Positions 42,926 through 51,734 are shown, counted from the stretch's first letter. The stretch: 64,000 nucleotides of DNA from Oceanihabitans sp. IOP_32 (GCF_009498295.1 NZ_CP040813.1:3231001-3295000), one strand, 5' to 3'. The notes: a model not told the origin generated them from the letters alone. Made by a program: numbers and translations.

Positions 42926-43879
42926 ATGTATATCACGCAAACATTTAATATATTACACGACTGGTGGCGCTATTTAGCAGGGACTATTTTTATATTTTTT
43001 GCCTGGCAGTTTGTTGGGATGATACCTTTGGGTGTTGTCATAATAATTAAATCTTTTGGTACTAACCAAATGCCAACAGATATACCGCAAATGGCTGCTC
43101 TTATGGGTAATAATTTATTTTTGTTTTTACTACTATTGTCTTTTGCTGTGGGCTTAATAGGTTTGCTTTTAACCACCAAAAAATTGCATAATCAATCGTT
43201 TACACACTTAACCACATCTCGAAAACAAATAGATTGGAAACGCTTTTGGTTTGTTTTCTTTCTTTGGGGTGGTATTACCAGTAGTCTTGTGTTGATCGAT
43301 TATTTTTTCTTTAATCCAGAAGACTATGTCTTTAATTTTAAATTACAGTCCTTTTTAATCTTATGTGTTATTGCTATTTTATTCGTTCCACTTCAAACCA
43401 GTTTTGAAGAATATTTGTTTCGTGGGTATTTGATGCAGGGTTTTGGGGTGATTTTTAAAAACAGATTAGCAGCATTAGTAATTACATCTATAGGTTTTGG
43501 CATGATGCATATTGCAAATCCAGAAGTTCAAAAATTGGGTTATGTTATTATGGTGTATTATATTGGCACGGGTTTGTTTTTGGGGATTATAACACTAATG
43601 GACGAAGGTTTAGAATTGGCTTTAGGTTTTCATGCCGCCAATAATTTGTTTGCTGCCTTATTGGTTACTGCCGATTGGACAGCATTTCAAACAGATTCCA
43701 TTTTAAAAGATATTGGTGATCCGCAGGAAATGGCCTTATCGGAGATTTTTGTTCCTGTTTTTGTTATTTTTCCGATACTGCTTTTTGTTTTGTCAAGAAA
43801 ATACCATTGGACCAATTGGAAGGACAAGTTAATGGGGGCTGTTGTTGCACCAGTAAACAACGATATTAATAAAGATTGA
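42926..43879 (+). CDS. CPBP-family intramembrane metalloprotease
   Basis: A 317-residue membrane protein with about seven or eight helices, of the CAAX protease and bacteriocin-processing (Abi/CPBP) family. The active site is visible: FEEYLFRGYLMQGFG (EExxxR near 156), IGFGMMHIANPEVQ (His near 190) and LGFHAANNLFAAL (HxxxN near 235). It could cleave membrane peptides or prenylated proteins; no substrate is indicated. It lies between menC and menE, as in a number of flavobacterial genomes, without known role in the pathway. The 204 bases before it hold no evident gene. Confidence 0.87.
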   Translation: MYITQTFNILHDWWRYLAGTIFIFFAWQFVGMIPLGVVIIIKSFGTNQMPTDIPQMAALMGNNLFLFLLLLSFAVGLIGLLLTTKKLHNQSFTHLTTSRKQIDWKRFWFVFFLWGGITSSLVLIDYFFFNPEDYVFNFKLQSFLILCVIAILFVPLQTSFEEYLFRGYLMQGFGVIFKNRLAALVITSIGFGMMHIANPEVQKLGYVIMVYYIGTGLFLGIITLMDEGLELALGFHAANNLFAALLVTADWTAFQTDSILKDIGDPQEMALSEIFVPVFVIFPILLFVLSRKYHWTNWKDKLMGAVVAPVNNDINKD

Positions 43880-43894
43880 AGAGATAATTTGTAA

Positions 43895-44974
43895 ATGATA
43901 AATAGTTATAATAAAACACACTCGGAGTTTAGGCTTAATGGGACGCATTATGCTCAAGAGGACCTGGCAGAACTGGCCTATACCTTTATTAAAGAAGGTC
44001 GTAAATTCGAGCAAGATATTGGTGAATTTCTTTTAGATTGGATAGATGATACTGATTTTATTATTGTGCACACTTCGGGATCAACAGGACAACCAAAAGC
44101 TATAAAGATTAAAAAACAAGCCATGGTTAATTCTGCCATAGCAACTGGAAATTTTTTCAATTTAAAGCCAGGGAGCACGGCCTTACATGGTCTGCCAACA
44201 CAATTTATTGCGGGTAAAATGATGATGGTTAGAGCGCTAGTTTTAGGGTTAAAACTAGATTGTATTGCGCCAAAATCTGTTCTCCATTTTAATCATAAAA
44301 AAAACTATGCTTTTTGTGCTATGGTACCACTACAGCTTGAAAATAGTTTAAATCACATTAATAATATACAACACTTAATTATTGGTGGTGCGCCAGTCTC
44401 AGAGCGCTTAAAATCTGACGTTCAAAACTTAAAGACGAACATTTACGAAACTTATGGAATGACCGAAACAGTAACTCATATCGCGGTTAAAAAATTAAAC
44501 AGTACTCCCTTTTCAGGCCAGAAAAGAGGAGAGCCTTATTTTAAAACACTGCCTAATATTTCGATTTCACAGGACGAGCGCGATTGTTTGGTTATTGATG
44601 CCGTGCAACTATCGGAGACTAAAATAATAACCAACGATGTGGTGAAACTACACGCTAAAGATGCATTTGAGTGGTTGGGACGTTACGATAATATTATAAA
44701 TTCTGGAGGTGTAAAATTAGCACCAGAACAAATAGAGGCTAAAATCCAAGGCAAAATTCAAGGACGTTTTTTTATCGCTTCAGAAACACACAGCACTTTG
44801 GGAGAACAGCTTATTTTAGTGCTTGAAAACAAATCAAATGACATAGATTCGGCGGTGTTTTCAGAATTGGAAAAATTTGAAAAACCTAAAAAAATTTATA
44901 ATGTCATTACCTTTATTGAAACGAAATCAGGCAAAATTAATCGCAAAGAAACGCTAAAAACTATAAATCCTTAA
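43895..44974 (+). CDS. menE: o-succinylbenzoate-CoA ligase, compact form
   Basis: A 359-residue adenylate-forming enzyme that activates o-succinylbenzoate with ATP and CoA for MenB. FIIVHTSGSTGQPKAIKIKKQAM (55-77) is the phosphate-binding loop, IYETYGMTETVTHIAVK is the ATP-binding A5 motif, FEWLGRYDNIINSGGVKLAPEQIE holds the hinge and A8 motif, and SGKINRKETL ends with the catalytic lysine region. It is clearly shorter than usual MenE (about 450-490), lacking much of the N-terminal subdomain, as is normal for Bacteroidota. It is 15 bases after the CPBP gene. Confidence 0.9.
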   Translation: MINSYNKTHSEFRLNGTHYAQEDLAELAYTFIKEGRKFEQDIGEFLLDWIDDTDFIIVHTSGSTGQPKAIKIKKQAMVNSAIATGNFFNLKPGSTALHGLPTQFIAGKMMMVRALVLGLKLDCIAPKSVLHFNHKKNYAFCAMVPLQLENSLNHINNIQHLIIGGAPVSERLKSDVQNLKTNIYETYGMTETVTHIAVKKLNSTPFSGQKRGEPYFKTLPNISISQDERDCLVIDAVQLSETKIITNDVVKLHAKDAFEWLGRYDNIINSGGVKLAPEQIEAKIQGKIQGRFFIASETHSTLGEQLILVLENKSNDIDSAVFSELEKFEKPKKIYNVITFIETKSGKINRKETLKTINP

Positions 44975-45027
44975 AACAATTGTAACATTACCATTAATTA
45001 TTCTACTAATAAATAAAACCTTAAAAT

Positions 45028-46791
45028 ATGAACTTTATTAAACGTGTACTTTCCACCGTTACTGGAATTTTTGTTTTCCTATTTATTTGTTTCGGACTCA
45101 TTGTTGTAATCGGCCTAATAGCTGGTTCTTCCACCGATCAAAAAGTTATGGTTAGAGATAACTCTATACTCGACCTAAAATTAGACTTTCCCATAAAAGA
45201 TTATGCAGGAAATACAGTTTTTAAGCAATATAGCTTTATGAACGAAAATAGAAAAGACGGGCTATTTAATATTATCGATGCTATAAAATATGCGGCTACC
45301 GACGAGAAGATAAAAGGTATTTCTATAGACAATAACTTAATTCAAGCTGGGTTTTCTCAAACCAAAGCGATTAGAGATGCTCTTTTAGAGTTTAAAAAAT
45401 CTGATAAATTTATAGTCGCTTATGCCGATGTGTATTCTCAAAAAGACTACTATCTAAGCTCTGTTGCCGACACTATTTATATGAATCCTGCTGGTATGAT
45501 GGAGTTTAATGGTTTGTCTACCGAGTTGTTGTACTACAAAGATTTCCAAGATCAAACAGGTCTTAAAATGGAAGTGATTCGTTTGGGTAAATATAAAAGT
45601 GCTGTAGAACCTTTTCTAGAAAATGAAATGAGTGAGAACAACCGCGAACAAATTGAAGGCTATTTAAACGGCATTTGGAGCGTAGTAAAAAACGACATTG
45701 CAGAAAGTAGAAATTTAACCACCGATAGGTTAGACGCTATTGCCGACGATATGCTTTCTAGAACGCCAAGCTTGGCAAAATCTACGAAAATGATCGATAA
45801 GATTGCTTATTATGATGAATATGAAAAAGCCATAAAACAGGCTATAAATGTTGAGGATTCAAAAAAAATAAACACCATATCGATTAAAGATTACGCGCTG
45901 CATACAGCCAATAAACTAAAAACAAATACCAGTACAAATAGAATTGCTGTTATTTATGCTGAAGGCGAAATTATTTACGGTGAAGGTGACGCTCAATATG
46001 TAGGGCAAGGTGCCGTAAATCGCTCGCTAAAAGAGGCTAGAGAAGACGATCGGGTAAAAGCAGTTGTTATTCGTGTTAACTCTCCTGGTGGAAGCGCATT
46101 GGCAAGCGAATTAATTTGGCGTGAAATAGAACTTACCAAGACAGTTAAACCTGTAATTGTGTCTATGGGAGACCTTGCAGCTTCTGGAGGATATTATATT
46201 GCTTGTAATGCCGATAAAATTATAGCAGAACCAACCACTATTACAGGTAGTATTGGCGTTTTTGGCATGTTGCCCAATGTAAAAGGGCTAGCTGATAAAT
46301 GGGGGATTAATGCCGAGCAAGTATCAACCAATAAGAATTCGATTATTTACAGTGTTTTTGAACCAATGAGTGATGCTCAAGAAATGTTCATCAAAGGAAG
46401 TATTAACGATATTTACGAGCTTTTCACACACCGCGTTGCAGAAGGTCGAGGAATGACTCAAGACAATGTTAAGGCCATTGCAGAGGGTCGTGTTTGGACA
46501 GGTGTCGATGCTTTAAATAATGGGTTAGTAGATGCCCTTGGCGGAATGGATCTCGCCTTAAAATATGCTGCCGAAGCGGCAGATATAGAAGATTATAAAA
46601 TAAAAGAATTACCTGTTTTCGAGAAAGACCTTGAGAAAATATTACAAAGTTTTGGTTTGACTAAAGCTAGAGAAGACATACTAAAAGAAGAGTTAGGCGA
46701 GACTAATTATAAGATCATGCAAAAAATAAAATCGATGTCGAAAAAAGAAGGGATACAACTGCTATTTCCGTTTAGCACAGAGATTAAATAA
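45028..46791 (+). CDS. sppA: Signal peptide peptidase SppA, 67-kDa type
   Basis: A 587-residue membrane-anchored serine protease with a Ser/Lys dyad. One helix lies at 10-33 (VTGIFVFLFICFGLIVVIGLI). The N-terminal half carries the catalytic Lys in RLGKYKSAVEPFLENEMSENN near 195. The C-terminal half has VVIRVNSPGGSALASELIWREI and the nucleophile Ser in SMGDLAASGGYYIACNADKI near 388. Tandem domains and length match long-form SppA. It degrades signal peptides left in the membrane. A strong terminator follows at 46833. Confidence 0.93.
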   Translation: MNFIKRVLSTVTGIFVFLFICFGLIVVIGLIAGSSTDQKVMVRDNSILDLKLDFPIKDYAGNTVFKQYSFMNENRKDGLFNIIDAIKYAATDEKIKGISIDNNLIQAGFSQTKAIRDALLEFKKSDKFIVAYADVYSQKDYYLSSVADTIYMNPAGMMEFNGLSTELLYYKDFQDQTGLKMEVIRLGKYKSAVEPFLENEMSENNREQIEGYLNGIWSVVKNDIAESRNLTTDRLDAIADDMLSRTPSLAKSTKMIDKIAYYDEYEKAIKQAINVEDSKKINTISIKDYALHTANKLKTNTSTNRIAVIYAEGEIIYGEGDAQYVGQGAVNRSLKEAREDDRVKAVVIRVNSPGGSALASELIWREIELTKTVKPVIVSMGDLAASGGYYIACNADKIIAEPTTITGSIGVFGMLPNVKGLADKWGINAEQVSTNKNSIIYSVFEPMSDAQEMFIKGSINDIYELFTHRVAEGRGMTQDNVKAIAEGRVWTGVDALNNGLVDALGGMDLALKYAAEAADIEDYKIKELPVFEKDLEKILQSFGLTKAREDILKEELGETNYKIMQKIKSMSKKEGIQLLFPFSTEIK

Positions 46792-46832
46792 GAAGTATTA
46801 GCAATAAGCTAAGTTGCTTTTATATATTTTAG

Positions 46833-46860
46833 TAAAAAACGGCCTCTGAGCCGTTTTTTA
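46833..46860 (+). terminator. Terminator after sppA
   Basis: TAAAAAACGGC and GCCGTTTTTTA pair around CTCTGA (positions 46844-46849). It lies about 40 bases beyond the sppA stop and is nearly symmetric, so it could also stop minus-strand transcripts. Confidence 0.85.
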
Positions 46861-46996
46861 CTTTTTTAAGGTATTATATTTTTATTAATACTGTCAAATT
46901 AACGTGTTAAATGCCTTGATAACGCCTTAAACTTAGCGAGCTGTTATCGATGGCGTAGTTTGCATATCATATTATAAAACCCAAAATTAACCCCAT

Positions 46997-47029
46997 AAAA
47001 AAAGCCGTTTTCTGTAAAAAAAACGGCTT
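46997..47029 (-). terminator. Terminator after the yceI-like gene
   Basis: On the minus strand AAGCCGTTTT and AAAACGGCTT pair around an eight-base loop, followed by a T run. It begins about 26 bases past the stop codon at 47056. Confidence 0.85.
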
Positions 47030-47055
47030 AAAATAATATTTAATAAAACTAATTA

Positions 47056-47715
47056 TTAAGCTTTCTTATTAGCTGTAACGTTAATTTTAATTTCAATATC
47101 GTCGTTAATAAATTTATCACCTAAATTATCAAAAAACGATTTAGAACCGTATTTTACATTCCACTTAGAACGGTCTATAGTAAATGTTTCACTGGTTAAG
47201 GTTACGGTATCGTCTGTGTTTGTAATGGTTACAGGGAACGTAACATTGTTTTTAGTTTCTTTTAGAGTTAAATTTCCAGACAACATCATTTTACCTTCAG
47301 TTTCAGTTACTCCAGTAATTTCAAAAGCGGCAGTAGGGTGATTCTCAACATCAAAGAAATCGGCATTTTTTAAATGTCCAACAAGTTTGGCATTCCCTTC
47401 ATCTTCTTCTGGGATATCTAAAACCTTAATAGAATTCATTTTAATTAAAAATGTACCACTATTTAACTTTCCATCTTTTAAATTAAGCACACCGTTTTCT
47501 ATCAGTATAGTACCGTTGTGCGATCCTGTTGGTTTAAAACCTTTCCACTCAATAGTAGATGCAGCAACATCAGCTATGTATTTTTGCGATTCAGCTTCTG
47601 TTACAGCAACAGCTTCAGCCTCGCTAGTATTAGCTTCTTTTGCCTTGTCTTTACAGCTATTTAAACTAACCATTAATGCAGTAACTGTAAATAATGTAAT
47701 CATACTTTTTTTCAT
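47056..47715 (-). CDS. YceI-family lipoprotein
   Basis: A 219-residue exported lipocalin-like protein that should bind an isoprenoid chain. The signal MKKSMITLFTVTALMVSLNSCKDK carries a lipobox. After a low-complexity Ala/Glu linker the YceI barrel begins at AASTIEWKGFKPTGSHNGTI and continues with LVGHLKNADFFDVENHPTAAFEIT, MLSGNLTLKETKNNVTFPVTI and FTIDRSKWNVKYGSKSFFDNLGDKFINDDIEI, the family's most conserved end. The gene is divergent from grpE, sharing a 158-base region that holds the grpE promoter. Confidence 0.92.
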   Translation of the reverse strand: MKKSMITLFTVTALMVSLNSCKDKAKEANTSEAEAVAVTEAESQKYIADVAASTIEWKGFKPTGSHNGTILIENGVLNLKDGKLNSGTFLIKMNSIKVLDIPEEDEGNAKLVGHLKNADFFDVENHPTAAFEITGVTETEGKMMLSGNLTLKETKNNVTFPVTITNTDDTVTLTSETFTIDRSKWNVKYGSKSFFDNLGDKFINDDIEIKINVTANKKA

Positions 47716-47802
47716 ATTTTTTTGTTTTAATGTTAAGATGCGAAAATAAGTAATTGATTAGTTTCTTTATGTGAAAATAATATTAAATTTTTACCGTGAC
47801 AT

Positions 47803-47837
47803 TTTGGCATTTTCACAATAATGGCAGTACTTTTGCA
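47803..47837 (+). promoter_or_regulatory. Promoter of grpE-dnaJ, sigma-54-like and -33/-7 motifs overlapping
   Basis: TGGCAGTACTTTTGCA at 47822-47837 fits the sigma-54 -24/-12 consensus (TGGCAC-N5-TTGCA) in 9 or 10 of the fixed bases, with GG and GC exactly ten bases apart. The same bases include TACTTTTG (47828-47835), a TAnnTTTG box, with TTTG at 47803-47806 spaced 21 bases. Either sigma factor could therefore use it. Predicted start would lie near 47848, 26 bases before the grpE ATG. Confidence 0.6.
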
Positions 47838-47873
47838 AACCATTGTCATTAAGCATTTAAATTTATTATAATC

Positions 47874-48413
47874 ATGTCTAAGAAAGATAAAGAAAATATA
47901 AATAAGGAACAGGACGAGAATTTACAAACGGAAACCGAAACGGTTGAGATTGAAGAGCAAACGGTTGAAGAAAAACTCCAAGACGAATTAAAACAGGAAA
48001 AAGATAAGTTTTTACGTCTATTTGCAGAGTTTGAGAATTATAAGCGACGCACGGCGAAAGAGCGTATCGATTTATTCTCTACCGCGAGCGAAGAAGTGAT
48101 GTTAAGTTTACTTCCTATTATAGATGATTTTGAGCGCGCTTTATCGCATATAGAAGAACACAAAGAAGCCGAAAGCTTAAAAGAAGGCGTTCTTTTAATT
48201 TATCAAAAATTCATTAAAACACTAGAGCAAAAAGGTTTAAAATTAATCGAGATTGCCAAAGGTGATGAGTTTAATGCCGATGTCCATGAAGCTATCACTC
48301 AAATAGCTGCACCATCAGACGACCTTAAAGGAAAAATTATCGACGTGGTAGAGAAGGGTTATAAATTAGGTGAAAAAATAATACGTTTTCCTAAAGTAGT
48401 AATCGGACAATAA
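47874..48413 (+). CDS. grpE: Nucleotide exchange factor GrpE
   Basis: A 179-residue cochaperone that releases ADP from DnaK. An acidic disordered head (KEQDENLQTETETVEIEEQ) precedes a long coiled coil starting near residue 32. LFAEFENYKRRTAKERIDLF is the dimer-helix motif, LLPIIDDFERALSH follows, and the beta domain contains GDEFNADVHEAITQI and VVEKGYKLGEKIIRFPKVVIGQ, the standard GrpE ending. It lies 57 bases before dnaJ and should be cotranscribed. DnaK itself is not in this window. Confidence 0.95.
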   Translation: MSKKDKENINKEQDENLQTETETVEIEEQTVEEKLQDELKQEKDKFLRLFAEFENYKRRTAKERIDLFSTASEEVMLSLLPIIDDFERALSHIEEHKEAESLKEGVLLIYQKFIKTLEQKGLKLIEIAKGDEFNADVHEAITQIAAPSDDLKGKIIDVVEKGYKLGEKIIRFPKVVIGQ

Positions 48414-48470
48414 ATACTATTAATTTAAAAACGTCTTTTATCTTCAAGAAAAAAGATTTTATAATACAAT

Positions 48471-49586
48471 ATGGCTAAAAGAGACTATTACGAAATATTA
48501 AAAATTAGCAGAAGTGCTAGTGCAGCCGAAATTAAAAAGGCATACCGTAAAAAAGCTATTAAATATCATCCAGATAAAAATCCGAATGATAAAGAAGCCG
48601 AAGCAAAATTTAAAGAAGCAGCCGAGGCATATGAGATTTTAAGTAATCCTGACAAAAAAGCCAGATACGACCAATTTGGTCATCAAGCCTTCGAGAATGG
48701 CGGCGGCGGTGGCTTTGGAGGTGGCATGAATATGGACGACATATTTAGTCAATTTGGAGACATTTTTGGCGGTGGCTTTGGTGGTGGCTTTGGCGGCTTT
48801 GGCGGTGGCGGTCAACGACGAGTAAAAGGTAGTAATCTGCGTATTCGCGTTAAACTTACGCTCGAAGAAATCGCTAACGGTGTTGAGAAGAAAATAAAGG
48901 TAAAACGTAAGGTTCAGGCTTCTGGTACTACCTACAAAACTTGTTCTACATGTCATGGAAATGGTCAAGTTACACGTATTACAAATACCATATTAGGGCG
49001 TATGCAAACGGCGGCCCAATGTAATGTTTGTAGTGGTACAGGACAAATTATAGATAAGAAACCTGCAGATGCCGATGCCCAAGGCTTGAAAATTACCGAA
49101 GAAACGGTATCTATCAAAATTCCTGCTGGTGTTGTAGATGGCATGCAACTTAAAGTGTCTGGAAAAGGTAATGATGCCCCAGGAAATGGCGTTTCTGGAG
49201 ATTTGTTGGTTGCCATAGAAGAAGAAGATCACGATACCTTGCAGCGTGAAGGCGATAATTTACACTACGATTTGTATGTAAGTTACCCAGATGCGGTTTT
49301 AGGCACATCAAAAGAAATAGATACGGTTACTGGTAAAGTACGCATTAAAGTAGAGGCTGGTGTGCAGTCGGGTAAAATTTTACGCTTACGCGGAAAAGGA
49401 ATCCCTAGCATTAATGGTTACGGTAAAGGAGATTTACTAGTACATGTAAATGTTTGGACACCAAAAACACTTAGTAAGCAACAACGAGAATTTTTTGAAA
49501 GCATGAGAGAAGACGAGCATTTTTCTCCAAAACCAGAAAGTTCTGATAAATCATTTTTTGAAAAAGTAAAAGATATGTTTTCTTAA
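48471..49586 (+). CDS. dnaJ: Chaperone DnaJ with reduced zinc domain
   Basis: A 371-residue Hsp40. The J domain (residues 1-70) has [22 protein letters not shown] and the HPD motif in [11 protein letters not shown] Gly/Phe-rich linker spans about 76-115. The zinc domain keeps two CxxCxGxG motifs, CSTCHGNG and CNVCSGTG near 160-195, instead of the usual four, so one zinc site is expected; this compact form is, to my knowledge, usual in Flavobacteriaceae. The peptide-binding C-terminal domains ([36 protein letters not shown]) are normal. It ends with FEKVKDMFS. Confidence 0.95.
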   Translation: MAKRDYYEILKISRSASAAEIKKAYRKKAIKYHPDKNPNDKEAEAKFKEAAEAYEILSNPDKKARYDQFGHQAFENGGGGGFGGGMNMDDIFSQFGDIFGGGFGGGFGGFGGGGQRRVKGSNLRIRVKLTLEEIANGVEKKIKVKRKVQASGTTYKTCSTCHGNGQVTRITNTILGRMQTAAQCNVCSGTGQIIDKKPADADAQGLKITEETVSIKIPAGVVDGMQLKVSGKGNDAPGNGVSGDLLVAIEEEDHDTLQREGDNLHYDLYVSYPDAVLGTSKEIDTVTGKVRIKVEAGVQSGKILRLRGKGIPSINGYGKGDLLVHVNVWTPKTLSKQQREFFESMREDEHFSPKPESSDKSFFEKVKDMFS

Positions 49587-49644
49587 TTATTAAAAAAATA
49601 AAGGGCTCTAATAGTTTTGTTTACAAAAAAAAACTATATTTGAG

Positions 49645-49733
49645 CTATCACTAATTTTTTTAGTGGTATTTTCTTTTTCATAGCAATTTTTTTTCCCATC
49701 CTTATTTTTTTTAAGGGTGGGTTTTGTTTTTAA
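49645..49733 (+). terminator. Two consecutive T-rich hairpins after dnaJ
   Basis: A first stem (TATCACTAA with TTAGTGGTA, 49646-49668) and a second (CCCATCCTTA 49695-49704 with TAAGGGTGGG 49712-49721, followed by TTTTGTTTTT) lie 60-150 bases beyond the dnaJ stop. Each has one wobble pair. The second is the stronger intrinsic terminator. Confidence 0.7.
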
Positions 49734-49790
49734 TAAACTATCTAATTAGGCACATTCAGAATTTAACCCATGATGAATGTTATCGATAAA

Positions 49791-49835
49791 AAAAATCCAA
49801 GATTTAATTCATTTTTAAGTCTTGGGTTTTCTTTT
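49791..49835 (-). terminator. Hairpin at left end of the IS1182-like element
   Basis: AAATCCAAGA (49794-49803) can pair with TCTTGGGTTT (about 49820-49829), flanked by A and T runs. It can stop the transposase transcript running leftward and transcripts entering from dnaJ. Confidence 0.6.
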
Positions 49836-49911
49836 TTAAGTTTTTGGGTCAAAAATTATATTTTTATTACCGACAAGGCATACTTATCCCATGATGTTTT
49901 AACTCTTAAAT

Positions 49912-51267
49912 TTATGCGGCCATCTGGTTTAGATTATTTTGTATTCTCCTACCTATTTCCAGAGCATTGGCGGTATGTATACCAAAGAAGATCCATAGTT
50001 TTTCAGTAGCTTTCGTCTTGGCTTTTATTTTTTTGAGATGATAGTGCTCTTTTTCATTTCCAAAACTACCTTCTAGCCTAGTAGCTCGCTCTTTAGCAAT
50101 TAATGCTTTGAGTTTTTTTTCTTGCTGATAGTTTTTAGGAAGCTTGCCTTTACGCTTGAAGTCCGTCTTGATATTGTTCTTGGTAACAAATTTGCGGTTC
50201 ATATTGGTGGCATAAATAGCATCGGCTCCTACTATTTTTGTTTTTATTTTTGTAAGCGATTGTGCTTTGTAAATGGTTTTCTTTAATCTTGTACCTTCAT
50301 TAAAAGCATTGAAATTTAAATGCTCTATAAAGCTGATACCGTCTATTTGCAGCTTGTTTACTTTGGCTCCGAACTCAACAGATTTTACTTCTTTTCCTCT
50401 CACTATTGGTCTAAGGTAACTTTTCGCAATACTTACTATTCTGTTTTTTGGTGATACGCCTGTTTCAAAGTATTGCTGTTGCTGCGCATATACTTTTTTG
50501 ATAGTAGCGACTCTTCTAAAATAAGCTACACGACATTCAAGTTTATAAGAAGTGCGAAGCTCTTTTTCAAAGCCTATAAGCTTATTTAATAGGTGTAATA
50601 ACGCCCTGGTAAGTGGCTTTCTTTTCTTGTTGGTTTTTCTGCGCATTTTACTAAATCCAAAATAGCGCTTTTTCCATTTTATATACTTGGTGCGCATCAT
50701 TTTTAAACCTAAAACCTTACAGATTTTTTTTAGCTGCCTATACAACCAATCTACAGCTTCCCATAGGAGCTTTTGAGGCGTGGGATAACGGAGCTCGCTC
50801 TCATAGCAGGTGGCATCAACTGTGATTTGATTTTTATTTTCTATATGGGGTCGCCAATGTTTATAAAGTGACTTTTCTAATGCGTCAATCTTGAGTTTTT
50901 CTGCCAGTTCACAGCGTATTTGACTAACTATTTTAAAATTCGTAATCCTAGAAAACCCTAAATGAATATCACAAAAAAATTGGTAATCAATATTACTATT
51001 GAGCTGTTCTATCAGCTTCCTATCAGAACTGCATGTGTAATGCTTTAAAAACATCAGTGCGATTCTTCCCTTGGGGCTAAAGATCATTTTTGAACCAAAT
51101 GCTTTTTCTTTAATCTGAAAAGCTTCGACTAAAGATTTCCAGGGAATAGCTAAGTAAATCTTCCCTAGGTCACTCTTTAAAAAACGGGTATAAAACGCAT
51201 CAAAATTTTCAGTAGCAGATAAAAATGAAAATTCGTGCTGTAATTCACTAATTCTTTGTATTTTCAT
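49912..51267 (-). CDS. Transposase, IS1182/IS5-like DDE family
   Basis: A 451-residue DDE transposase. The N-terminal 130 residues (KGRIALMFLKHYTCSSDRKLIEQLNSNIDYQFFCDI) are the DUF772-type domain of IS5-superfamily and IS1182 elements. The catalytic acids appear in QITVDATCYESELRYP (Asp151), KIVGADAIYATN near 350 and LEGSFGNEKEHYHL near 405. A central insertion rich in Lys and Arg (about 170-235) contributes to DNA binding. The frame is intact and full length, so the element may be active. Exact subfamily naming needs comparison with an IS collection. Confidence 0.88.
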   Translation of the reverse strand: MKIQRISELQHEFSFLSATENFDAFYTRFLKSDLGKIYLAIPWKSLVEAFQIKEKAFGSKMIFSPKGRIALMFLKHYTCSSDRKLIEQLNSNIDYQFFCDIHLGFSRITNFKIVSQIRCELAEKLKIDALEKSLYKHWRPHIENKNQITVDATCYESELRYPTPQKLLWEAVDWLYRQLKKICKVLGLKMMRTKYIKWKKRYFGFSKMRRKTNKKRKPLTRALLHLLNKLIGFEKELRTSYKLECRVAYFRRVATIKKVYAQQQQYFETGVSPKNRIVSIAKSYLRPIVRGKEVKSVEFGAKVNKLQIDGISFIEHLNFNAFNEGTRLKKTIYKAQSLTKIKTKIVGADAIYATNMNRKFVTKNNIKTDFKRKGKLPKNYQQEKKLKALIAKERATRLEGSFGNEKEHYHLKKIKAKTKATEKLWIFFGIHTANALEIGRRIQNNLNQMAA

Positions 51268-51282
51268 GATTGTAGATAAAAG

Positions 51283-51325
51283 AAAACCCCGTTTTTGGCT
51301 CTTAATGGCCTTTTTCGGGGTTTTT
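51283..51325. terminator. Hairpin at right end of the IS1182-like element
   Basis: AAAACCCCG (51283-51291) pairs with CGGGGTTTT (51316-51324), with an inner GGC/GCC pair, between the transposase start and the right inverted repeat. It should block transcription entering the element from outside. Confidence 0.7.
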
Positions 51326-51485
51326 ATTTACTTCAATTTACGAAAAAAATATCGGTTTTACTAAGGTTTTAACGTTTTATGAATGCGCCTAATTAAAGAA
51401 TTGACAACGCAGTAATCTTAGCGCTACCAGTAACTTATCATATTTTTTTTTACTTGAAGATAAAAACCATATTGAATTTCATTAA

Positions 51486-51680
51486 TGTCCCATTAAAAAT
51501 ATTTTGATGCTATCAATCTTTTTAAAATAAAGAACTTTGCATATTTTTTTAAATGCTACCTGGCTCATTTAAAACAATTATTAAAATTTAACGAAGATAA
51601 TTTCTTAATTAAAGAACCTCTGTTAATCAGCTAGTTAGAATCACAAATCTTTGTTCTTAATCCTCTTAGCGAAGCGGTCT
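51486..51680 (+). repeat. Dispersed repeat copy B, left part
   Basis: It aligns with 4117-4309: TGTCCCATTAAAAATATTTTGATGC, TAAAATAAAGAACTTTGCA, TTAGCGAAGCGGTCT. It ends exactly where the IS3-family element begins. The right part continues at 52929 after the element and its target duplication. Confidence 0.75.
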
Positions 51681-51734
51681 TGGAATGTCTAGTTTTGTTG
51701 GTACGTTTTTAAGTGAATAAATTAACTTAGCAAA

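Larger units (their letters stand above)
49743..51395 (-). mobile_element. IS1182/IS5-like insertion sequence
   Basis: The element carries one transposase gene and imperfect terminal inverted repeats: TAATTAGGCACATTCA at 49743-49758 and, as reverse complement, TAATTAGGCGCATTCA ending at 51395. TAATTA is itself palindromic, so it may be the terminal bases or a six-base target duplication with the element being 49749-51389. Hairpin terminators lie just inside both ends. It inserted between dnaJ and the ABC exporter genes. Confidence 0.85.

Noticed and set aside
48639-48968. Minus-strand open frame rich in Thr, Lys and Ala across dnaJ
   Set aside because: It is the reverse of the Gly/Phe-rich linker and zinc region of DnaJ, whose biased codons leave the other strand open. 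No family resemblance.
49770-50009. Plus-strand 79-codon frame at the left end of the IS1182-like element
   Set aside because: It overlaps the transposase end and the terminator hairpin; no recognisable product.
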